Source: Mycobacterium persicum
Lineage (GTDB): Bacteria; Actinomycetota; Actinomycetes; Mycobacteriales; Mycobacteriaceae
NCBI RefSeq assembly: GCF_002086675.1
Contig: NZ_MVIF01000024.1
Coordinates: forward strand, 1 to 62,674
Reading direction: 5' to 3'
Length of the DNA stretch: 62,674 bases
Part shown: positions 24,641-33,754 of the stretch, one piece after another
Numbering within the stretch: position 1 is the first letter of the stretch
Layout: each line of letters begins with the position of its first letter
The notes under the pieces: generated by a model
The model's database searches: none
What the model saw: only the letters and a program-made list of their open reading frames with translations
What the model was told of the DNA's origin: nothing
Position numbers and translations under genes: made by a program

Positions 24641-26150
24641 AGGCCACCGTGTGCCAGCCGGTGGCGCCGTCCGGGACGGGATCAATCTGATCCGCGGTTT
24701 GGACAGCTCCGGTGTTGTCGATGGCGCGCACGGTGATGGTGTGTTTCCCAGGGCTTTTCGCCTGCCAGGGAAAGCTCCACAACCGCCACGTCGCGTTGGA
24801 ATAGCTCGCGCCTTGTTGCGCGGGCTGCCATGCGCCGTCGTCGATGCGGACTTCCACGGCCCGCACGCCACGAATCTGGGCCCACGCGACACCGCCGAAC
24901 ACCACCGGTCCCGCCGGCACCCGCTGACCATTTTTCGGCACATCGATCCGAGACTCGGTCTTGATCGGCGCCTGTGCCGCCCAGCCGTGCCGCGTCCAGT
25001 ACGCCTTGGCTCTGTCGAAGCGGGTCAGCTCCAAGTCGACGACCCACTTGGTGGCCGACACGTATCCGTAGAGGCCGGGCACCACCAGCCGCGCCGGGTA
25101 GCCATGCTCGATCGGCAGCGGCTGACCGTTGACGCCGACCGCCAGCAGGGCGTCGCGACCATCGGTGAGCGCCGCCACCGGCGTGCCGGCGGTGAACCCG
25201 TCGATCGAGGTCGAGAGAACCATGTCGGCGTCGGGGTGCACACCGGCCGCGGCCAGCAGATCGGCCAACCGGTATCCGGTCCAGACGCCAGTCGAAATTA
25301 GTTTGCCGCCAACAGGATTCGAAACACAGGTCAGTGTCGTCACCGTTTCGACGACGTCGAAGCGGGCGAGGTCGGCGAAGCTGTAGGTGGTTTCGCGGTC
25401 CACCATGCCGTGGATGCGCAGCCGCCAGTCGCCGTGGCTGAGTTGGGGAACGCTGAGCGCTGTGTCCACCCGGTAGAAGTCGGCGCTGGCGGTGACAAAG
25501 CTTGGTAGCGCAACGCCGTTCGGTTGCACATCGGCAGGTATCGGCGGCGCCGGTGTTCGCGGTCGGGGGAGCGCAAAGCTGTTGCGGTCGCCGGCCACCG
25601 AGTGCACCAACCGCGTGATGACCGCACCCAGCACGCCACTGGCCACTCCGAATCCGAGCAATCCGAACACCACCAACCTGCGCCGGCCGTTATCGGGCCG
25701 GTCCGGTTCCTTCGGGCCGGGCCCGAACCGGCGGGTAACCAAGCGCAGGGTCGCCACGCCGCAGGCGGTGCCGGCGACGGTGGGGATCGTGTCCAGTGCC
25801 GTCGCCCCTTGCCGGGACAGCACCGCGACGCAGCCGAGGACCCCCGCCGTGGCGATCACCGCGCTACCGAGCGGTCGGCGCTGCGTCTCGAGGGTCCCGG
25901 CGATTGCGGCGATCGTGGCGATCACCACGAGCACGGCGACGGCCAGGAAGAGTTTGTCCTGAGCGCCCAGGGTCGCAATCGCCCACTCTTTGACCGGCAC
26001 CGGTGTCAGGTCGACGACGGCCGAGCCGATCGCGGTACGCGCATCGGCTCGTGCACCGAACGGGATGCCTACCAGCTGGGCCACCCCGAGCGAGACGGCC
26101 GCGGCGGCGACCCCGGCGATCATCCGCTCATTGGACGGGGCGACAGCCAT
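24627..26150 (-). CDS. Membrane-anchored sulfite-oxidase-fold molybdopterin oxidoreductase
   Basis: The first 190 residues of this 507-residue protein contain about five hydrophobic segments ([38 protein letters not shown]). The rest is a sulfite-oxidase molybdopterin domain with the ligand Cys in TLTCVSNPVGGKLIS, then YPARLVVPGLYGYVSATKWV, and a C-terminal dimerisation domain (VRIDDGAWQPAQQG). The catalytic domain would face the outside of the membrane. The layout matches Rv0218-type proteins as I recall them. Electron partner and substrate are unknown. Confidence 0.82.
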   Translation of the reverse strand: MAVAPSNERMIAGVAAAAVSLGVAQLVGIPFGARADARTAIGSAVVDLTPVPVKEWAIATLGAQDKLFLAVAVLVVIATIAAIAGTLETQRRPLGSAVIATAGVLGCVAVLSRQGATALDTIPTVAGTACGVATLRLVTRRFGPGPKEPDRPDNGRRRLVVFGLLGFGVASGVLGAVITRLVHSVAGDRNSFALPRPRTPAPPIPADVQPNGVALPSFVTASADFYRVDTALSVPQLSHGDWRLRIHGMVDRETTYSFADLARFDVVETVTTLTCVSNPVGGKLISTGVWTGYRLADLLAAAGVHPDADMVLSTSIDGFTAGTPVAALTDGRDALLAVGVNGQPLPIEHGYPARLVVPGLYGYVSATKWVVDLELTRFDRAKAYWTRHGWAAQAPIKTESRIDVPKNGQRVPAGPVVFGGVAWAQIRGVRAVEVRIDDGAWQPAQQGASYSNATWRLWSFPWQAKSPGKHTITVRAIDNTGAVQTADQIDPVPDGATGWHTVAFTVV

Positions 26151-26295
26151 CGAATTACTGTACGCGCGTAGCCCTGAGTGACCGCAAACAGCTTGGTGTG
26201 CAGGCGAACCGGTGACAGCCGGATCCTGCCGTCGAGCCGCGGCCCGGTACTGGCGGTCGGCGGCCCGACGCGATGCTCCCGGGCCTCGGCGGATG

Positions 26296-26709
26296 TCAAA
26301 CGCTGACGACGGTCAGGAGGTGATCGATGCCTCGGAAGTCGTCGACATTGCGGGTATAGAGGGGCAGGTCGGCCGCGAGGGCGGTGGCTGCGATCAGCAG
26401 ATCGACGGCCCGCGGGCCCCGAGCCCTGCGGCCGGTCGCGACGATGGCCGCATAGATGCGTCCGTAAGCCCTCGCGGCCTCGCGGTCGAACGGCAGCGGG
26501 TCGAAGGTGGCCTCGGCGCGTTGGAGGCGGTCTTGACGTCGCGCCCGCTCTGCCGCATCGTCCGTCGCGTGCGGGCCGGCTGCGAGCTCTGCCATGGTGA
26601 GGGCGCTCACGGCGAGTTCGCGTGGCAGCTGCCCGACGTCGATGTGATCCAGGTCGATCACCACCGACGTGTCGATGAGGCCTTGGGCGGCACGAGCAGG
26701 CTTAGCCAC
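26296..26709 (-). CDS. vapC: PIN-domain toxin, VapC family (second pair)
   Basis: The protein (137 residues from the GTG at 26709) has GLIDTSVVIDL at the N-terminus, the acidic residue in TMAELAAG, and DLLIAATAL with a final Asp in TRNVDDFRG. These are the four acidic positions of an RNase-active PIN domain. The GTG overlaps the antitoxin stop by eight bases. A longer open frame upstream is not needed. Confidence 0.85.
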   Translation of the reverse strand: MAKPARAAQGLIDTSVVIDLDHIDVGQLPRELAVSALTMAELAAGPHATDDAAERARRQDRLQRAEATFDPLPFDREAARAYGRIYAAIVATGRRARGPRAVDLLIAATALAADLPLYTRNVDDFRGIDHLLTVVSV

Positions 26710-26956
26710 GAGGCGTAATCTCCTGGGAAACAATCCCGTCCAGGTCCGCTCGGAGGCGTTCGAACTCCATGCGCGGAGCGCCCTTGAACGCTGCTACCGC
26801 CGCCCCGGCGCTGACGAATCGATGGCGACGCAGTGGCGAAAGCTCGCCGACGGGAACCCCATTGCGGGTCACGACGAAGGATTCGCCCTGGTCCAGCTTG
26901 CGCATGATCTCTCCGCTGTTGTTGCGAAGCTCGCGCTGGGTGATCTCGGTGGCCAC
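26702..26956 (-). CDS. Phd/YefM-type antitoxin
   Basis: The 84-residue protein reads TEITQRELRNNSGEIMRKLD then ESFVVTRNGVPVGELSP, the Phd/YefM DNA-binding fold. The C-terminus (FERLRADLDGIV) would neutralise the adjoining PIN toxin. The GTG at 26956 is chosen because the fold begins there and a palindrome sits ten bases upstream. Confidence 0.82.
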   Translation of the reverse strand: MATEITQRELRNNSGEIMRKLDQGESFVVTRNGVPVGELSPLRRHRFVSAGAAVAAFKGAPRMEFERLRADLDGIVSQEITPRG

Positions 26957-26966
26957 CCCACCGAAT

Positions 26967-26982
26967 GTAGCACACGTGCTAC
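26967..26982. promoter_or_regulatory. Palindromic operator upstream of the Phd-type antitoxin
   Basis: GTAGCAC-AC-GTGCTAC is a perfect 7-bp inverted repeat centred 18-19 bases upstream of the antitoxin start. Phd/YefM proteins autorepress by binding short palindromes in this position. Confidence 0.6.
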
Positions 26983-27054
26983 GTCCCGCCGCGAACTGGC
27001 TGACAGGCCGGTGGTCGGTAGGCCCCAAATCCCCAAGGTCCCAAGCGCTTCGGG

Positions 27055-28560
27055 TTAGCGTGGCGCCGGGTGCCGGACGAATGCCCGGGCCTGAGTGAAC
27101 GCCCGGATCCCCTCGATGCCGAGTTCGCGGCCAATGCCCGACTGGCCGCAGCCGCCGAACGGCAGCCGCGGATCCTGGGCGGCCAAGCCGTGACAGTTGA
27201 CGCTGACCGTGCCCGCCACCAGCTGCGACGCCACCCGATCCGCGAGCGCATCGTCACCCGTCCACACCGACGCGGTCAGACCGAATTCGGTTGCGTTGGC
27301 CGCGGTTACGGCGTCGTCGAGGTCGTCGTAACCGAAGATCGGCAACACCGGGCCGAACTGCTCCTCGGTGGCCAGCGCCGAATCGGGCGCCAGATCGGTG
27401 ACGACGGTCGGCAGTACGAAGTATCCCGCCGCGTCGGCGTCGGCCTCGCGGATCCGCCCCGCGGTTCGCACCGACGCGCCGCGCGCCTCGGCGTCGCCGA
27501 CCAGCGCGGTCACCCGGTTGCGCCCCGCCGCGGTGTGCAGCGGGCCCAGCGTCGTCTCCTCGGCGAGGCCATCGCCCACCACCTCCCGCTCACAGCGGGC
27601 CAGCACCGCCTCGGCCAGCTCGCCCGCCCGTTGCACCGGAGCGTAGAGCCGCTTGATCGCCATACAGACCTGGCCGCCGGTGGTGTAGGTCGCCGTCACC
27701 AGCCGCTCCACCAGCTCGTCGCTGACCGCGAGGTCGGGGGCGATGATCGCCGCGTCGTTGCCGCCCAGCTCCAGCAACACCGGAGTCAGCCGCGCCGCCG
27801 CCGCGGCCATGACCGCGCGGCCGGTGCCCACGCCGCCGGTCAGTGAGATCACGTCGATGCCGGGGTGAGTGACCAACGCCTGGGCAAGGTCACTGCCCGG
27901 GCCGGCGAGCACGTTGACCACGCCCGGTGGTAGTGCGGCGGCCAGCGCCCCGGCGAGCTGCAGGGCGGCCAGTGGACATGTCGGCGGGACCTTGACGACG
28001 GCGGTGTTACCCGCCGTCAGGGCCGACGTCAGCTTCGTCATCGTCAGCGCCAGCGGCCAGTTAAACGGCAGCACCAGCGCGGCCACGCCGAACGGCTCCC
28101 GCTGCAGGCGCGGGTAGGCCGACCGCGGGTCGAGCTGCTCCGACGCCAGCGCCGCCTCGGCCATCGAGCCGATCAGCGCCGCCAGGCCCGGGCCGGTGCT
28201 GATCTCAAAGTTGGCCTCACTGAGGACTTTTCCGTGTTCACGGGTATAGAGCCGCGCGCCGTCCGACGCGACCAGCTGTTCGGCGGCAGTGGCCGCCGCG
28301 GAGGTGAGCGCGGCGGCCCGCTCGGCGACGCTGAGCGCTCGCCACGCCGGCGCTGCCCGCCGTGCCGCCGACACCGCGGCGTCGAGCTGGGCCCGGTCTG
28401 CCGCCGGCGCATGGCCGACGATCTCGGCCGGCCGGGCCGGATTGTGTACCGGGTAAGTCCCCGCGGCACCCGGCTGCGGTTCCCCGCCGATCGTCAAGAC
28501 CGGTCCCTCGCCGGCAATGTGGCTGTCGTGCGTGATCACCGTTGATCCCGTCTTGCTCAT
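27055..28560 (-). CDS. NAD(P)-dependent aldehyde dehydrogenase
   Basis: The 501-residue enzyme oxidises an aldehyde to its acid. It shows LPFNWPLALTMTKLTSALTA (Rossmann entry), the general base in VLLELGGNDAAI, the nucleophile in YTTGGQVCMAIKRLY, and EEQFGPVLPIFGYDDLDDAV. The ATG at 28560 (MSKTGSTVITHD) fits the family start. It is divergent from a zinc alcohol dehydrogenase with 101 bases between starts, so the pair could convert an alcohol to an acid in two steps. The substrate is not fixed. Confidence 0.9.
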   Translation of the reverse strand: MSKTGSTVITHDSHIAGEGPVLTIGGEPQPGAAGTYPVHNPARPAEIVGHAPAADRAQLDAAVSAARRAAPAWRALSVAERAAALTSAAATAAEQLVASDGARLYTREHGKVLSEANFEISTGPGLAALIGSMAEAALASEQLDPRSAYPRLQREPFGVAALVLPFNWPLALTMTKLTSALTAGNTAVVKVPPTCPLAALQLAGALAAALPPGVVNVLAGPGSDLAQALVTHPGIDVISLTGGVGTGRAVMAAAAARLTPVLLELGGNDAAIIAPDLAVSDELVERLVTATYTTGGQVCMAIKRLYAPVQRAGELAEAVLARCEREVVGDGLAEETTLGPLHTAAGRNRVTALVGDAEARGASVRTAGRIREADADAAGYFVLPTVVTDLAPDSALATEEQFGPVLPIFGYDDLDDAVTAANATEFGLTASVWTGDDALADRVASQLVAGTVSVNCHGLAAQDPRLPFGGCGQSGIGRELGIEGIRAFTQARAFVRHPAPR

Positions 28561-28661
28561 CTTGGGGCCCTTCTCCTCACCCGACGCCCGAGGCAACCTT
28601 GACCCGGTGCGGTTATCTCGCCATCGTAAGTCGCTATGACACGGATCACAGGTGCCGACCC

Positions 28662-29753
28662 ATGAGGGCGGTGGTGCTGCGCGAGGCCGGGCGACCGACG
28701 GCGGTGGAGGAGCTCGCGCTGCGGCGCCTCGGCGACCACGAAGTGCGGGTGCGACTTCAGGCCAGCGGTGTGTGCCACACCGACCTGTCGGTGTGCGACG
28801 GCTCCATGCCGGCGCTGCTGCCCTGCACGCTGGGTCATGAGGGCGCCGGGATCGTCACCGAGGTGGGCGGCGCCGTCACCACCGTCAGCCCAGGCGACCA
28901 TGTCGTGCTGACGTGGAACGTGCCCTGCCGGCGCTGCCCGCACTGTCTGCGCGGCGAAACCCAACTCTGCCCACACGGCCTCAAGCACGCCTTCGGCGGC
29001 CCGTATGCCGACAGTCCGACCGGCCCGGTGTGGCCGGAGATGGGCGCCGGGACGCTGGCCGAAGAGACCCTGCTGCCGGCCGCCGCTGTCGTGCCGGTCG
29101 ACCGGTCACTGCCCCTGGACCACGCCGCGCTGCTCGGTTGCGGGGTCACCACTGGAGTGGGCGCGGTGCTGCGCACCGCGGCGGTCCGCCCCGGGGAAAG
29201 TGTGCTGGTCATCGGGTGCGGCGGGGTGGGGCTGGCCGCGATCCAGGGAGCCCGGCTGGCCGGGGCGGCGCGGATCATCGCTGCCGACCGCAACGCTGCC
29301 CAACTTCCGGCCGCAACCGCCAACGGCGCGATCGACACGGTCGACGTCGGTGCGGCCGACCTCGTCGGCGCAGTCCGCGACCTTACCGGCGGCGCCGGCG
29401 TCGACCACGGGATCGAGGTGGTCGGCAAGCCGGCGACCATCCGTGCCGCCTTCGACGCCACCCGCCGCGGCGGATCGGTCACGCTGGTGGGCGCCGCCGG
29501 GTTCACCGAGTCGGTGACGTTGCCCGCACTGATGCTGATGGCCGACGGCAAGAAGATCCAGGGAAGCGTCTACGGCGCCAGCGACCCGGCCCGTGATATC
29601 CCGGTGCTCGCCGAGCTAGCCTTGCGCGGCCGGCTCGACATCGAGGCGCTGGTGACCCGACGCATCGGCATCGACGACGTCGAGGCGGCGTTTACCGACA
29701 TGGCCGCCGGGCGAGGGGCGCGCAACGTGGTCTGCTTCGGCTCGCCGAGCTGA
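28662..29753 (+). CDS. Zinc-dependent alcohol dehydrogenase (class III-like MDR)
   Basis: The 363-residue protein has the catalytic zinc motifs GVCHTDLSVCDG and GHEGAGIV and the structural zinc cysteines in CRRCPHCLRGETQLC. The cofactor fold GCGGVGLAAIQGA follows near residue 190. It resembles mycobacterial NDMA-dependent or class III alcohol dehydrogenases in layout. It pairs divergently with the aldehyde dehydrogenase and is followed by a TetR gene on the same strand. Confidence 0.88.
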   Translation: MRAVVLREAGRPTAVEELALRRLGDHEVRVRLQASGVCHTDLSVCDGSMPALLPCTLGHEGAGIVTEVGGAVTTVSPGDHVVLTWNVPCRRCPHCLRGETQLCPHGLKHAFGGPYADSPTGPVWPEMGAGTLAEETLLPAAAVVPVDRSLPLDHAALLGCGVTTGVGAVLRTAAVRPGESVLVIGCGGVGLAAIQGARLAGAARIIAADRNAAQLPAATANGAIDTVDVGAADLVGAVRDLTGGAGVDHGIEVVGKPATIRAAFDATRRGGSVTLVGAAGFTESVTLPALMLMADGKKIQGSVYGASDPARDIPVLAELALRGRLDIEALVTRRIGIDDVEAAFTDMAAGRGARNVVCFGSPS

Positions 29754-29837
29754 TTCGGGGCTATTACCGGCCCCGCATGAGCAGCGCGGGGCGCGGCCGC
29801 AACGCATCCGCCCCCACAAGGATTTCTGAGTGTATCG

Positions 29838-29855
29838 TCAATAGTGAGGTATTGA
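29838..29855. promoter_or_regulatory. Inverted repeat upstream of the TetR gene
   Basis: TCAATA-GTGAGG-TATTGA is a perfect 6-bp-arm inverted repeat, 39-56 bases upstream of the TetR start. TetR proteins commonly repress their own promoter through such sites. Confidence 0.4.
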
Positions 29856-29893
29856 GGCAAAAGCCAGATCGGCCTGGGACGAGGAGAAGCTGC

Positions 29894-30547
29894 GTGGATG
29901 ATTCCGACAGGCGGGCCAACCGTCAGGAACGTCGAAAGCAGCGCACCCGAGCCGCCCTGATCAAAGCCGCACAACGATTCATCGCCGCCGGCAAGGTCAA
30001 CGTCCCGGTGCAGGACATCAGCCACGCAGCCGACGTCGGCGTCGGGTCGTTCTACAACCACTTCGACAGCAAGGAAGAACTGTTTCAGGCGGCGGTCAAC
30101 GAGGTGCTCGACGCTCACGGGGCACTGTTGGACGCCATCGCGGACGCGTCCGAGGATCCCGCGGAGACCTTCGCGCGCAGCTTCCGGCTGACCGGCCGAA
30201 TGTTTCGCCGGCGCCCGGAGGAGAGCGGTGTCGTGCTCTCCCACGGGCTGGAATTGATTACCTCGGACCGTGGCCTGGCGCCGCGTAGCAAGAGGGATAT
30301 CGCCGCGGCCGCAGCTGCCGGCCGGTTCGACGTGGAAGACCCGGAACTGGCGATGGCGGTTGCCGCCGGCGCGCTGTTGGGACTCGGTCAACTGTTGTGC
30401 GATCAGCCCGAACGCGACGCCGCCCAAGCCACCGACGAAGTCGCCGAGAACCTACTGCGGCTGTTCGGCATGCCCGCCGAGGAGGCGCATCGACTTTGCC
30501 TGCGGCCGTTGCCCTTTCTGGACGATGGCGTGAGCGCGGTGGTCTGA
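29894..30547 (+). CDS. TetR/AcrR family transcriptional regulator
   Basis: The 217-residue protein has the TetR helix-turn-helix in its first 65 residues (RTRAALIKAAQRFIAAGK, then VPVQDISHAADVGVGSFYNH, then FDSKEELFQA). The ligand-binding half is all-helical and unassignable. The GTG at 29894 is chosen because homology begins there. It follows the alcohol dehydrogenase gene and faces the aromatic operon convergently. It may control either; the sequence does not decide. Confidence 0.85.
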   Translation: MDDSDRRANRQERRKQRTRAALIKAAQRFIAAGKVNVPVQDISHAADVGVGSFYNHFDSKEELFQAAVNEVLDAHGALLDAIADASEDPAETFARSFRLTGRMFRRRPEESGVVLSHGLELITSDRGLAPRSKRDIAAAAAAGRFDVEDPELAMAVAAGALLGLGQLLCDQPERDAAQATDEVAENLLRLFGMPAEEAHRLCLRPLPFLDDGVSAVV

Positions 30548-30581
30548 GCGGCAGGCGGTCGCATCCGGAAGCGGCCCGGCA

Positions 30582-31631
30582 CTATGCCGGCGTGCCGCTG
30601 CTTACCGGCGACGATTTCCGGGCCACGCGGTCGCAGAAATCGGTGAGCACGTCAACCGTCGCCTGGGGCGCCTCGAATGGCCAGAAGTGACCGGTGTCGA
30701 ACAGGTGCACGCCGCTGCCCGGCGGCAGCATCGCCAAAAGCTCTGGCTCCCGGTAGAACTCGCGTGGCTGCAGCGGATCATGAGCGCCCTGCAGCAGCAG
30801 CACCGGAGCCGTCCAGGCCCGGATGAGCCGGCTCCGCCGATCCACCCACTCCTGCCGAAACGACGACGAGTGGAAGTAGCGGGGGACCGCGGTGGCGATC
30901 CCCGGGTGGCTGAACTCCTCGATGGTGCGAATCAGGTCTTCTCGGGCCACGGGCCGCTCGGCGAGCCAGGTATAGACGGTCGTCACGAACCGCCGGGCCT
31001 CGCGCAGCATCGCCGGCGCCTCCGCCGACTGCATCAGCTTTTCCTGGGGATGCAGTCGCGGGTGCAGATGCCAAAGATGTTGCTGGCCACGACCGTATCC
31101 CCGCACCCGCGCACCCATTGCCGCGACCAGATGATCACCGACCGGACTGCCGCGGTCATGGGTGATCAGGATGAATTCGCCGACACCGAGTTCGTCGAGG
31201 AGGGCGCCGAGCTGCGCCGCGACGCCGGCCTGCCGGTAATCACCGCTGCGTTTGTCGGATTGGCCGTAACCCTTGAGGTCGACGGCCAGGCAGTGATAGC
31301 GGCGGCCGAGCCCTTCCAGCGCATAGTGCCACTGCCACCAGGAGTCGGGCAGCCCATGCAGGAACACCACCGTCGGGTCCGACGCGGCGCCGGATTCCAC
31401 GAAGTGCCACCTGACGGTTTCGCTGTCGCCCGGTGCGTCGACGAACCGGTGCACGGCCGTTACGGCACCGAGGTGCTCGAGGTCACCGTCGTGGTGCGTC
31501 CGGGCGGACGTGTCGGGTAACCCGGCCACGATCTCCTCGGCGGACCGCACGGCATGCGCCGGCCCGTCGTCTAGTTTGCTGATCACCCGCTGCGGCGGTT
31601 CGGTGTACGCGAAATCGGCTTGAGTTGTCAT
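30582..31631 (-). CDS. Alpha/beta hydrolase, epoxide hydrolase/dehalogenase-like
   Basis: The 349-residue protein has HGLPDSWWQW (oxyanion hole), then ITHDRGSPVGD, where the nucleophile position is Asp rather than Ser, LLLQGAHDPL, and the final His in FDTGHFWPFE. An Asp nucleophile points to epoxide hydrolase or haloalkane dehalogenase chemistry instead of an esterase. The ATG at 31631 is preceded by GAGAGG at a good distance. Its first 149 bases overlap, in another frame, the end of the truncated PE gene. It is the last gene of the aromatic operon. Confidence 0.82.
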   Translation of the reverse strand: MTTQADFAYTEPPQRVISKLDDGPAHAVRSAEEIVAGLPDTSARTHHDGDLEHLGAVTAVHRFVDAPGDSETVRWHFVESGAASDPTVVFLHGLPDSWWQWHYALEGLGRRYHCLAVDLKGYGQSDKRSGDYRQAGVAAQLGALLDELGVGEFILITHDRGSPVGDHLVAAMGARVRGYGRGQQHLWHLHPRLHPQEKLMQSAEAPAMLREARRFVTTVYTWLAERPVAREDLIRTIEEFSHPGIATAVPRYFHSSSFRQEWVDRRSRLIRAWTAPVLLLQGAHDPLQPREFYREPELLAMLPPGSGVHLFDTGHFWPFEAPQATVDVLTDFCDRVARKSSPVSSGTPA

Positions 31632-32112
31632 TCTGGTTCCTCTCGTAGAGGGTTTGCTGCGTTGCTCTTTCGGCAAAACGCCCGTGCCGGCTACGGCGGC
31701 GAAACGGGATTGCCTCAAGCACCGCTTTTTGCCCTGGGCCGCCATTGGTGCCGTTGCCGATGAGCGGACGCCCCAGGAGCGCCTGAGAGGGTGCGTTCAG
31801 CACGCTGAGCGCGTCGTGCATCAATGCCGTGCTGGTCGTTTCAGCGGTGGAATATGAAATTGATGCCGCGGCCAACGCCTGCGTGAACTGCTCATGAAAC
31901 TCCGCCGCGCGCAGGCTGACCGCCTGATATAACCGGCCGTGCGACCCGAATAACGTTGCGAGTGCCGCCGACACCTCATCAGCCCCTGCCGCCGCCAACC
32001 GAGTGGTGTAGACCGCAACCGTTGCGTTGGCCGCACCGATCGTCGTGCTGATACTGGCGAGGTCCGCCGCCGCTGCCGAGATTGTTTCCGGTGCCGCGTT
32101 CACAAAGGACAT
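31483..32112 (-). CDS. Truncated PE-family protein
   Basis: The first 110 or so residues are a PE domain (MSFVNAAPETISAAAADLAS, with the YxxxE-like SLRAAEFHEQF). They are followed by the GRPLIGNGTNGGPGQ linker that normally leads into a PGRS or other long C-terminal domain. Here the frame then turns into unrelated basic sequence and ends inside the alpha/beta hydrolase gene. The most likely reading is a PE gene that lost its 3' part by deletion. PE proteins are exported by type VII secretion. It starts 23 bases after the MFS gene in the same direction, which is unusual company. Confidence 0.65.
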   Translation of the reverse strand: MSFVNAAPETISAAAADLASISTTIGAANATVAVYTTRLAAAGADEVSAALATLFGSHGRLYQAVSLRAAEFHEQFTQALAAASISYSTAETTSTALMHDALSVLNAPSQALLGRPLIGNGTNGGPGQKAVLEAIPFRRRSRHGRFAERATQQTLYERNQNDNSSRFRVHRTAAAGDQQTRRRAGACRAVRRGDRGRVTRHVRPDAPRR

Positions 32113-32135
32113 TTCGGACCTCCGATCAGATCAGC

Positions 32136-33752
32136 TCAGAGCTCGCTGATTCGTTGCGGCGTTGGCGATTTGGTGGGCAGGGGAATTCTCTGCAGCTGGC
32201 CGCGCACCAGCGGCAGCCACCACGACGGGCTCGGCGGCGCAGGCAGACGCCGCGCCTTGCGGTGCCGTCCGCGTCGCGGCAGCGGGAACACCAGCAGGAG
32301 AACCAGCGTCAGACCGGTGATGACGGCGCCTGCGGTGAAGGCGTGCGACAGGCCGGTGACGAAGGCATCGCGGACGGCGTCGTTGACGTTGGGGCCCAGC
32401 GCGCCCAGTTGCGGGTCGGCGGCGACGTGCATGCCGGCCGCGGGTGATTCGCGGATGGTGCCGGCCGCTTGCTGCGGCACCGCCGCCGGCAGCCTGAGGT
32501 GATTACGGTAACCGGCGCTGAACAGGGAGCCGAGCAGCGCGATGCCCAGGGCGGCGCCCAGTTCGCGAGTGACGTCGTTCATCGCCGAGGCGACGCCTTG
32601 TTTGTCCGGCGGCAGCGAGTCCACGATGGTGTTGGTCGCCGGGGTGGCCGACAAGGCCAGGCCGCCGCTGAAGACCAGCATGCCGATCAGCAGATCGGTG
32701 TAGGTGGAGGCGGTGCCGAGGCGGGCCAGCACGGCGAAGCCGGCAACCATGCAGGCCAGCCCCGCGGCGATTACCAGCCGATTGCCAACGCGCTCACCGA
32801 GTTTCGGGGCTATCGCGGAAACCGGAAGGACGACTGCGGCCATCGGCAGCATCGCCAGCGAGGACTTGAGCGGCCCATAGCCGAGCATCAGCTGGATGTA
32901 CTGCAGCCCGACATAGAAGAAGCCGAAGGTGCCCAGGAATTGGATGATCAGCGCCGCCGTTCCGGAACTGACGCCGCCGTCGGCGAACAGCCGCGGATCC
33001 CGCATCGGGCGCGCAACGCGCAACTCGTGGACGACGAACAGGGTCATCGCCGACACCGCCGCGACGAAAGCCACAACCACTGTGGAATGGGTCCAGCCAT
33101 GGTCGGCGCCTTCGATGATGCCGTACACCAGCGCGCCGATCCCGATGGCACTCAGACCGGCCCCGGGGAAGTCGGGCGCGGGTTCCTCCGCGCTCTTGGT
33201 GTTGGGCACCAGTGCCACCGTGACGAGCAGCGATGCCGCGGCCATCGCGGCGGTGCCGATGAAGGTGGAGCGCCATGAGTAGTGTTCGAGCAGCAGGCCA
33301 CTGATCAGCAGCCCCATAATCGATCCCGCACTGGCGAATCCGGCCCAGATGCCGACCGCGCGGCCCTTATGGTCGGTATGCACGACGGCAGTGATCGTCG
33401 ACAGCGTGCTCGGCATGATCAGTGCCGCGCCGATACCCATGATCACCCGGGCGATGATGATCGTGTGCGGTGAGCCGGCGGCGGCCGCCAGCACGTTGGC
33501 CAGCCCGAACAGCAGGGTGCCGCCGATCAGGGTGCGGCGGCGGCCGAAGTCGTCACCGATGGCTCCCGCCGGCAGCACCAGCGCCGCGAGCGCCACTGTG
33601 TAGGCGTCGGCGATCCAGGTCAGATCGGTCGCGCTGGCCCCTTGGTCCAATGCGATGTCGGGCAGCGCCACGTTGACGCCGGCGACCGCCGACATGACCA
33701 CCACCAGCGCGCCGCAGCACGCCAGCACGACACCACGGGGATCGTTGCGCAT
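32136..33752 (-). CDS. MFS transporter, 14-helix DHA2 type
   Basis: The protein (538 residues) begins with a membrane helix (GVVLACCGALVVVMSAVAG) and has motif A (LPAGAIGDDFGRRR) and GIGAALIMPSTLS in the N-terminal half. About fourteen hydrophobic segments fit the EmrB/QacA subfamily. AGAGGAG lies directly against an ATG at 33758 but six bases before the ATG at 33752, so the latter is the better start. It overlaps or abuts the hydroxylase stop and so belongs to the aromatic operon. It may import the substrate or export toxic intermediates. Confidence 0.85.
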   Translation of the reverse strand: MRNDPRGVVLACCGALVVVMSAVAGVNVALPDIALDQGASATDLTWIADAYTVALAALVLPAGAIGDDFGRRRTLIGGTLLFGLANVLAAAAGSPHTIIIARVIMGIGAALIMPSTLSTITAVVHTDHKGRAVGIWAGFASAGSIMGLLISGLLLEHYSWRSTFIGTAAMAAASLLVTVALVPNTKSAEEPAPDFPGAGLSAIGIGALVYGIIEGADHGWTHSTVVVAFVAAVSAMTLFVVHELRVARPMRDPRLFADGGVSSGTAALIIQFLGTFGFFYVGLQYIQLMLGYGPLKSSLAMLPMAAVVLPVSAIAPKLGERVGNRLVIAAGLACMVAGFAVLARLGTASTYTDLLIGMLVFSGGLALSATPATNTIVDSLPPDKQGVASAMNDVTRELGAALGIALLGSLFSAGYRNHLRLPAAVPQQAAGTIRESPAAGMHVAADPQLGALGPNVNDAVRDAFVTGLSHAFTAGAVITGLTLVLLLVFPLPRRGRHRKARRLPAPPSPSWWLPLVRGQLQRIPLPTKSPTPQRISEL

Positions 33753-33754
33753 CG

